Below, in pieces: positions 32,157 to 39,576 of a stretch of DNA of 43,477 bases. This stretch comes from Bacillota bacterium. GTDB taxonomy: Bacteria; Bacillota; Sulfobacillia; RBS10-35; JAJYVN01. The notes beneath the pieces were generated by a model. It was not told the DNA's origin and searched no databases. It was given only the letters and a program-made list of their open reading frames with translations. The translations under genes were made by a program, and so were the position numbers. How positions within the stretch are numbered: the stretch's first letter is position 1; each line of letters opens with the position of its first letter. The stretch spans positions 1-43,477 of the forward strand of contig JAJZXK010000018.1 of assembly GCA_021806565.1 (NCBI GenBank), in the 5' to 3' direction.

Positions 32157-32242
32157 TATCAGACGGCCGCGCGGAGATGCGATGCAGCCAGCGCCCGCAT
32201 GCCGGGGTTGGCTCCGGGCAAACTGGGCGTGGGTGATCGGCG

Positions 32243-32872
32243 ATGCCTTCCGGTGGTTCGGTGCTGTTGGCGGTCTTGCTGCTTCTGATCGCGGGCTTCG
32301 GTCGGCCCTGGTGCGAGCGCCTGTGCCTGACACCGGCCGCCTGCGGGCTGTGGGCGGCCCTGGCGCTGGCGGCGAGTGCGGTCAACCTGCCGCTACGCCC
32401 GCACGGGGCGGTGCTTATCAATCCTGGCGGTACGGTCGTGCCGCTGGCCTTTGCGCTGTATGTGCTGTCGCGGCCGCCAAAGCCGTGCGGCCGCCTGCGG
32501 TGGCTGCGGATGCTCGCCGCCGTCACCGCCTGTGCGGTCGGGATTCCGGCCGTGCTGATCTGGGGTGAAGAGGCGGCGGTGGGCTGGCCCGCGGTTGCGG
32601 CGGCGGCCGTCGTCGCGGGGCTGTTCGCCGGCGGATTCGCGTCGGAGGCCCGTGAAGCCCTTGGCGTGGGCTGCGCCGGCATGGCGGCGGCCGCCGTCTG
32701 CTGGCTGGTGGCCGGCCAGGCCCTGCCGATCGCCTGGCCGCCCGCCTTCGGCGGGGGACACACCTTCACCGCGGGGGTGCTGTCCGTGGTGGGCGGCCAG
32801 GTGCTGGCACAGCTTTCCGGATGGCGCGCCTGGGTGCGGGCCCCCGCTCCGGCTCGATCCGGCCTGCGCTGA
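32243..32872 (+). CDS. DUF1614-like integral membrane protein
   Basis: A 209-residue protein made largely of membrane segments: SVLLAVLLLLIAGF, LWAALALAASAVNLPL, VVPLAFALYVLSR, LAAVTACAVGIPAVLIW, then VVAGLFAGGF and further segments. AVNLPLRP followed by INPGGTVVPLAFALY fits the DUF1614 pattern of I-N-I-P-L, then N-x-G-G-x-x-x-P, so this family is a tentative call. ATG 32243 has only a weak ribosome-binding site. Located between the tnpB remnant and der; function unknown. Confidence 0.65.
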   Translation: MPSGGSVLLAVLLLLIAGFGRPWCERLCLTPAACGLWAALALAASAVNLPLRPHGAVLINPGGTVVPLAFALYVLSRPPKPCGRLRWLRMLAAVTACAVGIPAVLIWGEEAAVGWPAVAAAAVVAGLFAGGFASEAREALGVGCAGMAAAAVCWLVAGQALPIAWPPAFGGGHTFTAGVLSVVGGQVLAQLSGWRAWVRAPAPARSGLR

Positions 32873-32945
32873 ACGGCGGCGCCTGTTAGACTGGGGGTAT
32901 GGGAAGCCCGCCTCGGCGCGGCGCGGCCTGGAAGGAGACGCGATC

Positions 32946-34370
32946 GTGTCCGGGACCAGCTTACCAAGGACGGCGGCCGCCTCGAATGCGGCGGCCGGCG
33001 GCACAGAATCCGGATTGCCCTCCGTGGTGCTCACCGGCCGGCCGAACGTCGGCAAGTCCACCTTATTCAACCGCATCGTCGGCGCCACCGTCGCGGTGGT
33101 CGAGCCGACCGCCGGCGTGACGCGCGACCGGCTGGAGGCGCAGGCCTTGTGGAACGGGTGCGCCTTCCGCGTCACCGACACGGGGGGCCTGGCCGGGGCC
33201 GACGGCGACCCGTTTGCGCCTCTGGTGGCCGTCCAGACGCGGGCGGCCCTCGCCGCGGCCAGTGTGGTCCTCATGGTGGTGGACGGTCGGGCCGGGTTAC
33301 AGCCAAGCGACCGCGACGTCGCGGACGAGGTGCGGCGCCTGGGGCGGCCGGTGCTGCTGGTCGCCAACAAGTGCGAGGCGTCCCAGGCGTTGGCGGCCGA
33401 CTTCTATCCCCTTGGCCTGGGGGAGCCCCTCGCCGTATCCGCCATCCACGGCGAAGGAGTCGGCGACCTCCTCGATCTGGTGGTCGACCGGCTCGGCGGT
33501 GAGTCCGGTGCCGCAGCGGCCGCGGTCGAGCCGGACGAGAACCACCCCGTCGCGGCGGCTTTCGTCGGTAAGCCGAACGTCGGCAAGAGTTCGTTGCTCA
33601 ACCGCCTGCTCGGACGTGAGCGGCTCATCGTCTCCGATCGGGCCGGCACCACGCGGGACGCGGTCGACGTACCCTGGTCCGTCGGAGACGCCCACTTTCT
33701 TCTGGTCGACACACCAGGAATGCGCCGGCCGGCGCGCATCGAGCGCCACAGCCTCGAGCACTGGTCGGCGCGGCGCAGCGCGCGGGCGGTGGAGCGCTGC
33801 GAGGTTGCCGCATTGGTGCTCGACGCCGCCGCGGCGGTGTCGGAGCAGGACAAGCGCATCGCCGGACTGATCTGTGACCGCGGCAGGGCGGCGGTACTCG
33901 TGCTCAACAAGGTGGACCTGTTGCCAGCGGGCGGTATCGCCGCCACCGCCGCGCGGGTCCGCGACGCGCTGCCCTTCCTGCATTACGCCGAGGTGGTACC
34001 CTGCTCCGCACAGACCGGACGGGGCCTGCAGGCGTTGCCCGGCGCCCTGGAGCGGGCCGCATCGGCCCACCGCCAGCGGTTGATCACCTCGGCGCTCAAC
34101 GCCTGCCTGCGCTCGGCGGTGGCGGCCCACCCGCCGACCGCCATCGCCGGCTCGCCGGCCCGTATCTATTACGCGGCGCAGATCGGTGACCGGCCGCCGA
34201 CCGTCTGCCTGGTCGTCAACCGGCCGCACGCCCTGACGGCCGCCTACGTGCGCTACCTAGAGAATCGGCTGCGTGAACGTTTCGACCTGCGGGGCACGCC
34301 GTTGCGCTTCGCCTTCCGCGTACGACGTCACCGCGCCCTGGCTCTGCGCCGCCCCGCCGCAGACGCCTGA
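32946..34370 (+). CDS. der: Ribosome biogenesis GTPase Der (EngA)
   Basis: Tandem-GTPase protein that assists 50S ribosomal subunit assembly. The 474 residues hold G-domain 1 (VVLTGRPNVGKSTLFN, DTGGLAG, then NKCE instead of the usual NKxD), and G-domain 2 (AFVGKPNVGKSSLLN, AGTTRDAVDVP, DTPGMRRP, NKVD). A C-terminal KH-like domain follows, with PARIYYAAQIGDRPPTVCLV. Asn-Lys-Cys-Glu in the first domain also occurs in some other Der proteins. GTG 32946 has a GGAAGGAGA site. Upstream, TTAGACT (32886-32892) could be a -10. In Bacillus gpsA lies between der and spoIVA; it is absent here. Confidence 0.94.
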   Translation: MSGTSLPRTAAASNAAAGGTESGLPSVVLTGRPNVGKSTLFNRIVGATVAVVEPTAGVTRDRLEAQALWNGCAFRVTDTGGLAGADGDPFAPLVAVQTRAALAAASVVLMVVDGRAGLQPSDRDVADEVRRLGRPVLLVANKCEASQALAADFYPLGLGEPLAVSAIHGEGVGDLLDLVVDRLGGESGAAAAAVEPDENHPVAAAFVGKPNVGKSSLLNRLLGRERLIVSDRAGTTRDAVDVPWSVGDAHFLLVDTPGMRRPARIERHSLEHWSARRSARAVERCEVAALVLDAAAAVSEQDKRIAGLICDRGRAAVLVLNKVDLLPAGGIAATAARVRDALPFLHYAEVVPCSAQTGRGLQALPGALERAASAHRQRLITSALNACLRSAVAAHPPTAIAGSPARIYYAAQIGDRPPTVCLVVNRPHALTAAYVRYLENRLRERFDLRGTPLRFAFRVRRHRALALRRPAADA

Positions 34371-34416
34371 TCCCGCCGCGTCGGTGGGGGCAGCCCCAAA
34401 CCCGCCAGCCCTCGCG

Positions 34417-34444
34417 GACATATTTGCCGTCCGCCGCCATATCT
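34417..34444 (+). promoter_or_regulatory. Putative sigma-E promoter of spoIVA
   Basis: CATATT (34419-34424) preceded by GA, a 13-base spacer, and CATATCT (34438-34444). This fits the mother-cell sigma-E pattern (-35 GkCATATT, -10 CATAcwwT, 13-15 apart), and spoIVA is a known sigma-E gene in Bacillus. It stands out as an AT-rich island in a GC-rich gap, 150 bases before the ATG. Confidence 0.5.
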
Positions 34445-34594
34445 ATGCACCGACTCGCCAGGGCCGTGGGCTCGGCCGGACCCGTCCGACATCCGGCGAC
34501 GGACAACCGGCTGCCGCGGTGGCTCTGCCGCAGGGGCAAGCCGTCGGCCTTGCCACCGGGCACCGGCGCCGGCGTATGGGGGGGGAGCAGACGG

Positions 34595-36073
34595 ATGGAG
34601 GGCTACGATATCTTCTCGGATATCGCCCAGCGGACGGGTGGGGAGATCTACATCGGTGTCGTCGGCCCGGTCCGCACGGGAAAGTCGACCCTGATCAAAC
34701 GCTTCATGGATCTACTGGTCATACCCAACATCGGCGACAGTTACGAGCGGGAGCGGGCGCTGGACGCGATGCCGCAGAGTGGCGCCGGGCGCACCGTGAT
34801 GACGACCGAGCCCAAGTTCATCCCCGACGAGGGGGTGGCCATCCAGGTCGGCCCCAACCTCTCCTTGCGGGTGCGGCTGGTGGACTGCGTCGGCTTTCCC
34901 ATCCCAGGCGCCCTCGGTTACACCGAGGAATCCGGTCCGCGCATGGTGGTCACGCCGTGGTTCGATTACGAGATCCCCTTCGAAGAGGCCGCGGAAGTCG
35001 GAACGCGCAAGGTCATCACCGACCACGCGGTCATCGGCCTAGTGGTGACCTGCGACGGCAGCTTCGGCGATCTGGCCAGGGAGAGCTTCGTGGCGGCGGA
35101 GGAGCGCGCCGTGGCCGAACTGCAGGAGATCGGCAAGCCCTTCGCAGTGATCGTCAACAGCGGCCGCCCGGACGCCCCCGACACCCTGGATCTGGTCGAG
35201 CAGTTGCGGGAGAAGTATGGGGCGGCCGTCACCGCGGTCAACGCCGCTCAACTGGATGAGGCCGGCCTGCAGCGCATCCTGGAGGAGGTGCTGTATGAGT
35301 TCCCGGTACGGGAACTCCAGATTGAGCCGCCCGCCTGGGTCGTGGAGTTGCCGGCGGACCACTGGCTGCGGCAGCGCTTCGACCAGGCCGCGGCGGAAAC
35401 GGTCGAGGCCGTGCGGCGGCTGCGGGATGTGCAACCGGCCCTGCACCGCCTGGCCGGCTACGACATCGTCGAGCGCGTGGACCTGCAGCGGATGGACATG
35501 GGCAGCGGCGAGGCCGGCATCTCGCTGACCGCGCGCGAGGAGATCTTCCAGCAGATCCTGCAGGAAATCGCCGGGGTCGATGTGACGGAGAAAGCCAACC
35601 TCGTGCGCCTGCTACGCGAACTCATGCAGGCCAAGGGCGAACTGGACCGGGTCGGCGACGCCCTGCGCGAGGTGCGCCAGGTAGGTTACGCCATGGTGGC
35701 ACCCGATCTGGCGGATATGACCTTCGAGGACCCGGAGTTGGTGCGGCGCGGCGGCCAGTTCGGCGTGCGCCTCAAGGCCAAGGCACCGAGCCTGCACCTG
35801 ATCCGCGCCGATGTGGAGGCGGAATACACACCGATCCTGGGCACCGAGCGGCAGAGCGAAGACCTCGTCCATTACCTGATGGAAAAGTTCGAAGACGACC
35901 CTCAGAAGATCTGGGATTCGCAGATCTTCGGCCGATCGCTCAACGATGTGTTGCGCGAGGGCATTCGGCAGAAGCTGACCCACGTTCCCGAGAGCGCTCA
36001 GCAGAAGCTTCAGGAGACGCTGCAGCGCATCATCAACGAAGGCAGCGGCGGGCTGATCTGCATCATCCTGTGA
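34595..36073 (+). CDS. spoIVA: Stage IV sporulation protein A, spore coat base ATPase
   Basis: Mother-cell ATPase that polymerises on the forespore surface as the basement layer of the coat. The 492-residue length equals that of Bacillus SpoIVA. MEGYDIFSDIAQRTGGEIYI opens the protein and Walker A GPVRTGKST follows at about residues 24-32. VRLVDCVGFPI provides Walker B-like residues. RKVITDHAVIGLVVT and the conserved C-terminal hydrophobic end GGLICIIL, which anchors to SpoVM/membrane in Bacillus, are present. ATG 34595 has a G-rich site; an upstream reading to 34424 adds non-conserved sequence. Strong indicator of an endospore former. Confidence 0.97.
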   Translation: MEGYDIFSDIAQRTGGEIYIGVVGPVRTGKSTLIKRFMDLLVIPNIGDSYERERALDAMPQSGAGRTVMTTEPKFIPDEGVAIQVGPNLSLRVRLVDCVGFPIPGALGYTEESGPRMVVTPWFDYEIPFEEAAEVGTRKVITDHAVIGLVVTCDGSFGDLARESFVAAEERAVAELQEIGKPFAVIVNSGRPDAPDTLDLVEQLREKYGAAVTAVNAAQLDEAGLQRILEEVLYEFPVRELQIEPPAWVVELPADHWLRQRFDQAAAETVEAVRRLRDVQPALHRLAGYDIVERVDLQRMDMGSGEAGISLTAREEIFQQILQEIAGVDVTEKANLVRLLRELMQAKGELDRVGDALREVRQVGYAMVAPDLADMTFEDPELVRRGGQFGVRLKAKAPSLHLIRADVEAEYTPILGTERQSEDLVHYLMEKFEDDPQKIWDSQIFGRSLNDVLREGIRQKLTHVPESAQQKLQETLQRIINEGSGGLICIIL

Positions 36074-36085
36074 GCCGGGGGAGCG

Positions 36086-36105
36086 GGGGACGCACGGGCG
36101 TCCCC
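36086..36105 (+). terminator. Hairpin after spoIVA
   Basis: GGGGACGC (36086-36093) pairs with GCGTCCCC (36098-36105) around ACGG, 13 bases after the stop. No T-run follows. Confidence 0.5.
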
Positions 36106-36251
36106 GCACACCCCACCGGTAGCTGGGCGGAACAGTGTGTGGCCGGAGTCCCCGTCCCTGACCCAATCTTGACCCGTGCGAGCGCGGCGGCCATGATGGG
36201 GGCGCGCCGCCGCACGGCGTCCAGAGATTGCCAAGGGGACGGGGATCACGG

Positions 36252-37589
36252 GTGCCACACGGATCCTATGATGCGGACGATGTGCGCCGGATGTGCCGCG
36301 ACCTCGGCGTCGCGGCGTTGCAGTTGCAATTCCTGGATATCCTGGGCATGGTAAAGCACGTCACGGTGCCCACCTCGCACCTGGACCAGGCGCTGGCCGG
36401 CGAGGTCATCGTGGACGGCTCCGCGAGTGAAGCCTTTGTGCGCACGCGGGAGTCGGATATGTACCTGCATCCGGACCCGCGCACGTTCTGCGTGCTGCCG
36501 TGGAAGACGTCGCCCGCCATCACCGCGCGGCTGATCTGCGATCTGTACCGCATGGACGGGACCCCCGCCCCGGAGGACCCGCGCCAGGCGCTGCGCCGCG
36601 CGGCGACGGCCGCGCAGGCCATGGGGTACACGGCGATGGTCGGTATGGAGCCTGAGTTCTTCCTCTTCCGCCGGGACGCGGCCGGGCGGGCGACGACGGA
36701 GACGCTGGACTTGGCCAGCTACTTCGATATGGCCCCCGCCGACGTGGGGGAGACGGTGCGCGAGGAGATCGTCGCCACCCTGCAGCGCATGAACTTCGTC
36801 GTCGAGTCCAGCCATCACGAGGCGGCTCCCGGACAGCACGAAGTCGACCTTCAGTATGCGCCGGCCCTGGCGGCTGCGGACGACTTCGCCACGCTGCGCA
36901 CCGTGGTGCGCACGGTGGCGGCCGCGCACGGCCTGCACGCGACGTTCATGCCGAAGCCCGTGGGGGACGTGAACGGGTCGGGGTTGCACGTGCATCACTC
37001 CCTGTTTCGCGGGGAGCAGAACGCCTTCCACGACCCACAGGCACCCGACGGCCTGGCGCGGGTCGCGCGCCAGTTCGTCGCGGGGGTGCTCGCCCACGCC
37101 CGCGGCTTCACGGCCGTCACGAATCCGTTAATCAACTCCTACAAGCGCCTGGTGCCCGGGTATGAGGCGCCAGTCTACGCGACGTGGTCGCACCGGGACC
37201 ACAGCCCGCTGGTCCGCGTCCCGGCCCGGCGCGGCAGCGGTACGCGTGTCGAGTTGCGCAGCCCCGATCCGTCCTGCAACGCCTACCTGGCCTTCGCCGC
37301 CATCCTCCAATCCGGGCTGGACGGGGTGGCGCACCGCAGCGAACCGCCGCGCCAAGCCGGCGTCGGGGTATATCGGATGACGGCGCAGGAGCGCCAGGAC
37401 CTGGGCATCGCGCCGCTTCCTGTGGACCTCAACGAGGCGCTGGCGGCGCTGCAGGCCGACGACATCGTCTGTGACGCGCTGGGGCCCGCCATCGTGGAGC
37501 GGTTTGTCGAGGCCAAGGAGATCGAATGGGACTACTACCGCCGCCAGGTGCACAAGTGGGAGATCGATCAGTACCTGGCGACCTTCTGA
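36252..37589 (+). CDS. Glutamine synthetase type I homologue (GlnA-like)
   Basis: A 445-residue protein aligned over its length with Bacillus GlnA, which makes glutamine from glutamate and ammonia. Conserved segments are FLDILGMVKHVTVP, FVRTRESDMYL (including the feedback-related Arg), MEPEFFLFR, SSHHEAAPGQHEVDLQYA, HATFMPKPV, NGSGLHVHHSLF and NPLINSYKRLVPGYEAPVY. The segment after PGYEAP reads RDHSPLVRVP instead of N-R-S-P-L-I-R-I-P, so an otherwise near-invariant Arg that contacts the ATP phosphates is His. It may be a divergent GS or a gamma-glutamyl ligase relative. GTG 36252 has AAGGGGA upstream. Converges with lexA. Confidence 0.85.
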   Translation: MPHGSYDADDVRRMCRDLGVAALQLQFLDILGMVKHVTVPTSHLDQALAGEVIVDGSASEAFVRTRESDMYLHPDPRTFCVLPWKTSPAITARLICDLYRMDGTPAPEDPRQALRRAATAAQAMGYTAMVGMEPEFFLFRRDAAGRATTETLDLASYFDMAPADVGETVREEIVATLQRMNFVVESSHHEAAPGQHEVDLQYAPALAAADDFATLRTVVRTVAAAHGLHATFMPKPVGDVNGSGLHVHHSLFRGEQNAFHDPQAPDGLARVARQFVAGVLAHARGFTAVTNPLINSYKRLVPGYEAPVYATWSHRDHSPLVRVPARRGSGTRVELRSPDPSCNAYLAFAAILQSGLDGVAHRSEPPRQAGVGVYRMTAQERQDLGIAPLPVDLNEALAALQADDIVCDALGPAIVERFVEAKEIEWDYYRRQVHKWEIDQYLATF

Positions 37590-37603
37590 GTGCGTAACGG
37601 CCT

Positions 37604-37642
37604 GGTGGCGGCCCCAAACCACCACATGTTGGGGCCACCACC
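37604..37642. terminator. Bidirectional hairpin between glnA-like gene and lexA
   Basis: Arms 37604-37617 and 37629-37642 pair at 13 of 14 positions around an 11-base loop, between two convergent stop codons. Likely serves both genes. Confidence 0.7.
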
Positions 37643-37686
37643 GCGATGCCTGCTGTGGCGGCAGGTCCGGCTCGGTCGCGCCGCGC

Positions 37687-38313
37687 TCACATGCGCCGCA
37701 CGAGGCCGAGAACCTTGCCCAGAATCCGCACCTGGGTCGCGTAGATGGGCTCCATGGTGCTGTTTTCCGGTTGGAGGCGGATCCTGCCGACCTCGCGGAA
37801 GAACCGCTTGACGGTGACCTCCTCACCCAGCATGGCGACCACAATGTCCCCGTTATAGGCGGTCTGCTGGCGGCGGACGACCAGGAGGTCGCCGGGCAGG
37901 ATGCCCGCTTCGATCATGCTCTCCCCATCGACCGTGAGCATGAAGACAGGCTCGTCGTGGATCCACTCGGTGGGCAGGGGGAAGGATTCGTCCGACTCCG
38001 CCACCGCCAGGACGGGCTGGCCGGCGGCGACCCGGCCAAGCACCGGCACGCGACGCGTCCCGGGTTGCGTGGCCGACGCGCGCGACACCGCGACCGCAGG
38101 TCCGCGCAACACCTCGATCGTACGCGGTTTCGAAGGATCGCGGCGCAGGAACCCCTTGCTCTCCAGACGCGCAAGGTGGCCGTGCACGGTCGAACTGCTG
38201 CGCAGGCCCACGGATTCGCCGATCTCGCGCACCGAAGGCGGATAGCCGTGTTCCCGGACGTAAGCCCGAATGTAGTCCATGATCCGTTGCTGGCGCGGGG
38301 ACAGTTCGGCCAT
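37687..38313 (-). CDS. lexA: LexA repressor
   Basis: SOS-response repressor that self-cleaves when RecA filaments form. The 208-residue protein has the winged helix (RQQRIMDYIRAYVREHGYPP, VREIGESVGLRSSSTVHGHL), the cleavage bond Ala97-Gly98 in GRVAAGQP, the nucleophile Ser132 in VDGESMIEAG and Lys169 in EVTVKRF. ATG 38313 follows GGGAGG. Its promoter region (minus strand TTTGCG, 18 bases, TATACT) is bracketed by two copies of CGAACAATGC. It is divergent from a glutaredoxin-like gene and the SOS gene yneA, a variation on the Bacillus lexA-yneA pair. Confidence 0.96.
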   Translation of the reverse strand: MAELSPRQQRIMDYIRAYVREHGYPPSVREIGESVGLRSSSTVHGHLARLESKGFLRRDPSKPRTIEVLRGPAVAVSRASATQPGTRRVPVLGRVAAGQPVLAVAESDESFPLPTEWIHDEPVFMLTVDGESMIEAGILPGDLLVVRRQQTAYNGDIVVAMLGEEVTVKRFFREVGRIRLQPENSTMEPIYATQVRILGKVLGLVRRM

Positions 38314-38351
38314 TTCCGCAAGCCTCCCGGGTGGCGCCCTTCCGCCACGTG

Positions 38352-38417
38352 GCATTGTTCGTACCCGGAGTATACTGGTATGTTCCTGGAAGCGCAAACA
38401 GTGGTTTGCATTGTTCG
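38352..38417. promoter_or_regulatory. lexA promoter region with paired repeats (candidate operators)
   Basis: Read on the minus strand, CGAACAATGC occurs at 38417-38408 and again at 38361-38352, flanking -35 TTTGCG and -10 TATACT. The -10 is in a palindrome (AGTATACT, 38369-38376), so it could also serve the plus strand. CGAAC is the left half of the Gram-positive LexA box CGAAC-N4-GTTCG, but the right half is not conserved. Confidence 0.5.
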
Positions 38418-38436
38418 AATCGGGGAGTGGGGATGG

Positions 38437-38754
38437 ATGCCTGACCAGGTGACGGGGCCCGCGGCCGCCCGGGGCGACCTCGTGCTCTATGTGCGGCGTG
38501 GATGCCACCTGTGCGCGGCCGCAGAGGAGATGCTCGCGCCGTTGCTGCGCCGAGCACAACGGACCGTGCGCCTACTGGATGTCGACGAGGATCCGGCGCT
38601 TGCCGCCCGGTATGGGCTGCGCCTGCCCGTGTTGGTCTGCGACGGGCGCGAACTGTGTTGGGGCAGGTTTGATCGCCGAGTGGCCGCCGCGCTGTTCCCA
38701 CCGTCCACCCCCTGGGCGCGGCTATGGCGCGCGCGTTCGCATGGGCGGACTTGA
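38437..38754 (+). CDS. Glutaredoxin-like protein (DUF836-type)
   Basis: A 105-residue thioredoxin-fold protein: LVLYVRRGCHLCAAAEEML carries the redox CxxC, followed by VRLLDVDEDPALAARYGLRLPVLVCDGRELCWGRFD with the cis-Pro (split here: cis-Pro in RLPVL). Glutaredoxin family, DUF836-like. ATG 38437 has GGGGAGTGGGG upstream. ATG 38380, in the same frame and three bases after a plus-strand TATACT, would add 19 residues and could be a start near the transcript 5' end. The stop overlaps the -35 of yneA. Redox partner unknown. Confidence 0.82.
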   Translation: MPDQVTGPAAARGDLVLYVRRGCHLCAAAEEMLAPLLRRAQRTVRLLDVDEDPALAARYGLRLPVLVCDGRELCWGRFDRRVAAALFPPSTPWARLWRARSHGRT

Positions 38755-38779
38755 CAGGGATCTGGTGTTCGCATACATT
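38751..38779 (+). promoter_or_regulatory. Strong promoter of the yneA-like gene
   Basis: A consensus TTGACA (38751-38756), an exact 17-base spacer and TACATT (38774-38779). The predicted start, seven bases on, is A of ATG 38786. TGTTCGC (38766-38772) and GCGAACA (38793-38799) form an inverted repeat across the -10 and start codon, a plausible LexA-type site. Confidence 0.65.
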
Positions 38780-38785
38780 CGCACC

Positions 38786-39097
38786 ATGACAAGCGAACAC
38801 ACGCACCGCGCCTCTGTTCGTGGGATTCGGCGGCGTTGGCGTGCTCACCGGGCCTGGCGCCTGCTGGTCACCGGCGGCATCGCCGCACTGCTGGCGCACG
38901 GCGTCGTCCATGCCGCCGGCCCCGCCCGGCCACCACGGGTGGTGGTGGTGCGGCCGGGTCAGACGCTGTGGACGCTTGGACGGCGCTATGCGCCGTCCGG
39001 TACGGATCTGCGGCGCTGGGTGTTCGAGGTGGAGCGCCTCAACGGCCTGCACCATGCCGATCTGGTGGCCGGGGAAGCGGTGCGGGTGCCCCGCTGA
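38786..39097 (+). CDS. yneA: YneA-like SOS cell-division suppressor (TM plus LysM)
   Basis: A 103-residue protein with a basic N terminus, one membrane segment (LLVTGGIAALLAHGVVHA) and a LysM domain (VVVVRPGQTLWTLGRRYAPS, ending LVAGEAVRVP). Size, architecture and position beside lexA match Bacillus YneA, which is LexA-repressed and delays septation during DNA damage by acting at the outer side of the membrane. There is no ribosome-binding site: the ATG sits at the predicted transcription start, so it is probably translated from a leaderless mRNA. Symbol given by architecture and context, since such small proteins diverge fast. Confidence 0.78.
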   Translation: MTSEHTHRASVRGIRRRWRAHRAWRLLVTGGIAALLAHGVVHAAGPARPPRVVVVRPGQTLWTLGRRYAPSGTDLRRWVFEVERLNGLHHADLVAGEAVRVPR

Positions 39098-39151
39098 AGG
39101 TCCTGGGCACCCGCACGGCCTCCAGGGTCAATCATCGTCCGTCAACCACCG

Positions 39152-39352
39152 TCAATCGAGGTATGCGTCGCGCAGTTCCTCCAACAAGTCGGCGGCCCGG
39201 CGCAGCTCCGCTTCGTCCGCGGGATCCACGAGGTCTTCCTCGGGATCTCGCAAACGGCGTTCCGCAGCGGGTTCACCCCGCCCGAGCGGGCGCGAGGTGG
39301 TAGCGGGTGGCGCGGTGCGCCCTCTACCTACGACGCCGTGCGGCATCCCCAT
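39152..39352 (-). CDS. Possible small acidic protein
   Basis: A 66-residue frame whose last 35 residues (RRLRDPEEDLVDPADEAELR and the helix ADLLEELRDAYLD) look like a real acidic amphipathic helix, while the first half is poorly constrained. The start is unclear. It lies in the 480-base gap between yneA and the reductase gene. That gap also holds three spaced GTCAAYC direct repeats (about 39127-39158) and a CACCGCTG/CAGCGGTG inverted repeat (39406-39432). Confidence 0.35.
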   Translation of the reverse strand: MGMPHGVVGRGRTAPPATTSRPLGRGEPAAERRLRDPEEDLVDPADEAELRRAADLLEELRDAYLD

Positions 39353-39576
39353 CCCCCCAATACCGCTAGGGTGCGCAGGAACGGCTTCAGGCTTCCCCGC
39401 CGGAACACCGCTGCGTCAGCGCCTCAGCGGTGCCCGCCGACGCGGACATTTCTGTGGCGCGCGACCCCGCACGTTCGGTATGCTCGTTTTGAGCGCACCC
39501 GCGAACCGACGGGCCCCGCGCCAGTCGGGGGGGCACGCCCGGCAAGCAATCGGCGTCCGATGGGGAGAATGTCCGC

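Noticed and set aside
37471-38436. Long plus-strand extension of the glutaredoxin-like frame over lexA
   Set aside because: It runs antisense to lexA, which has every catalytic residue; only the last 105 codons are protein-like in this frame.
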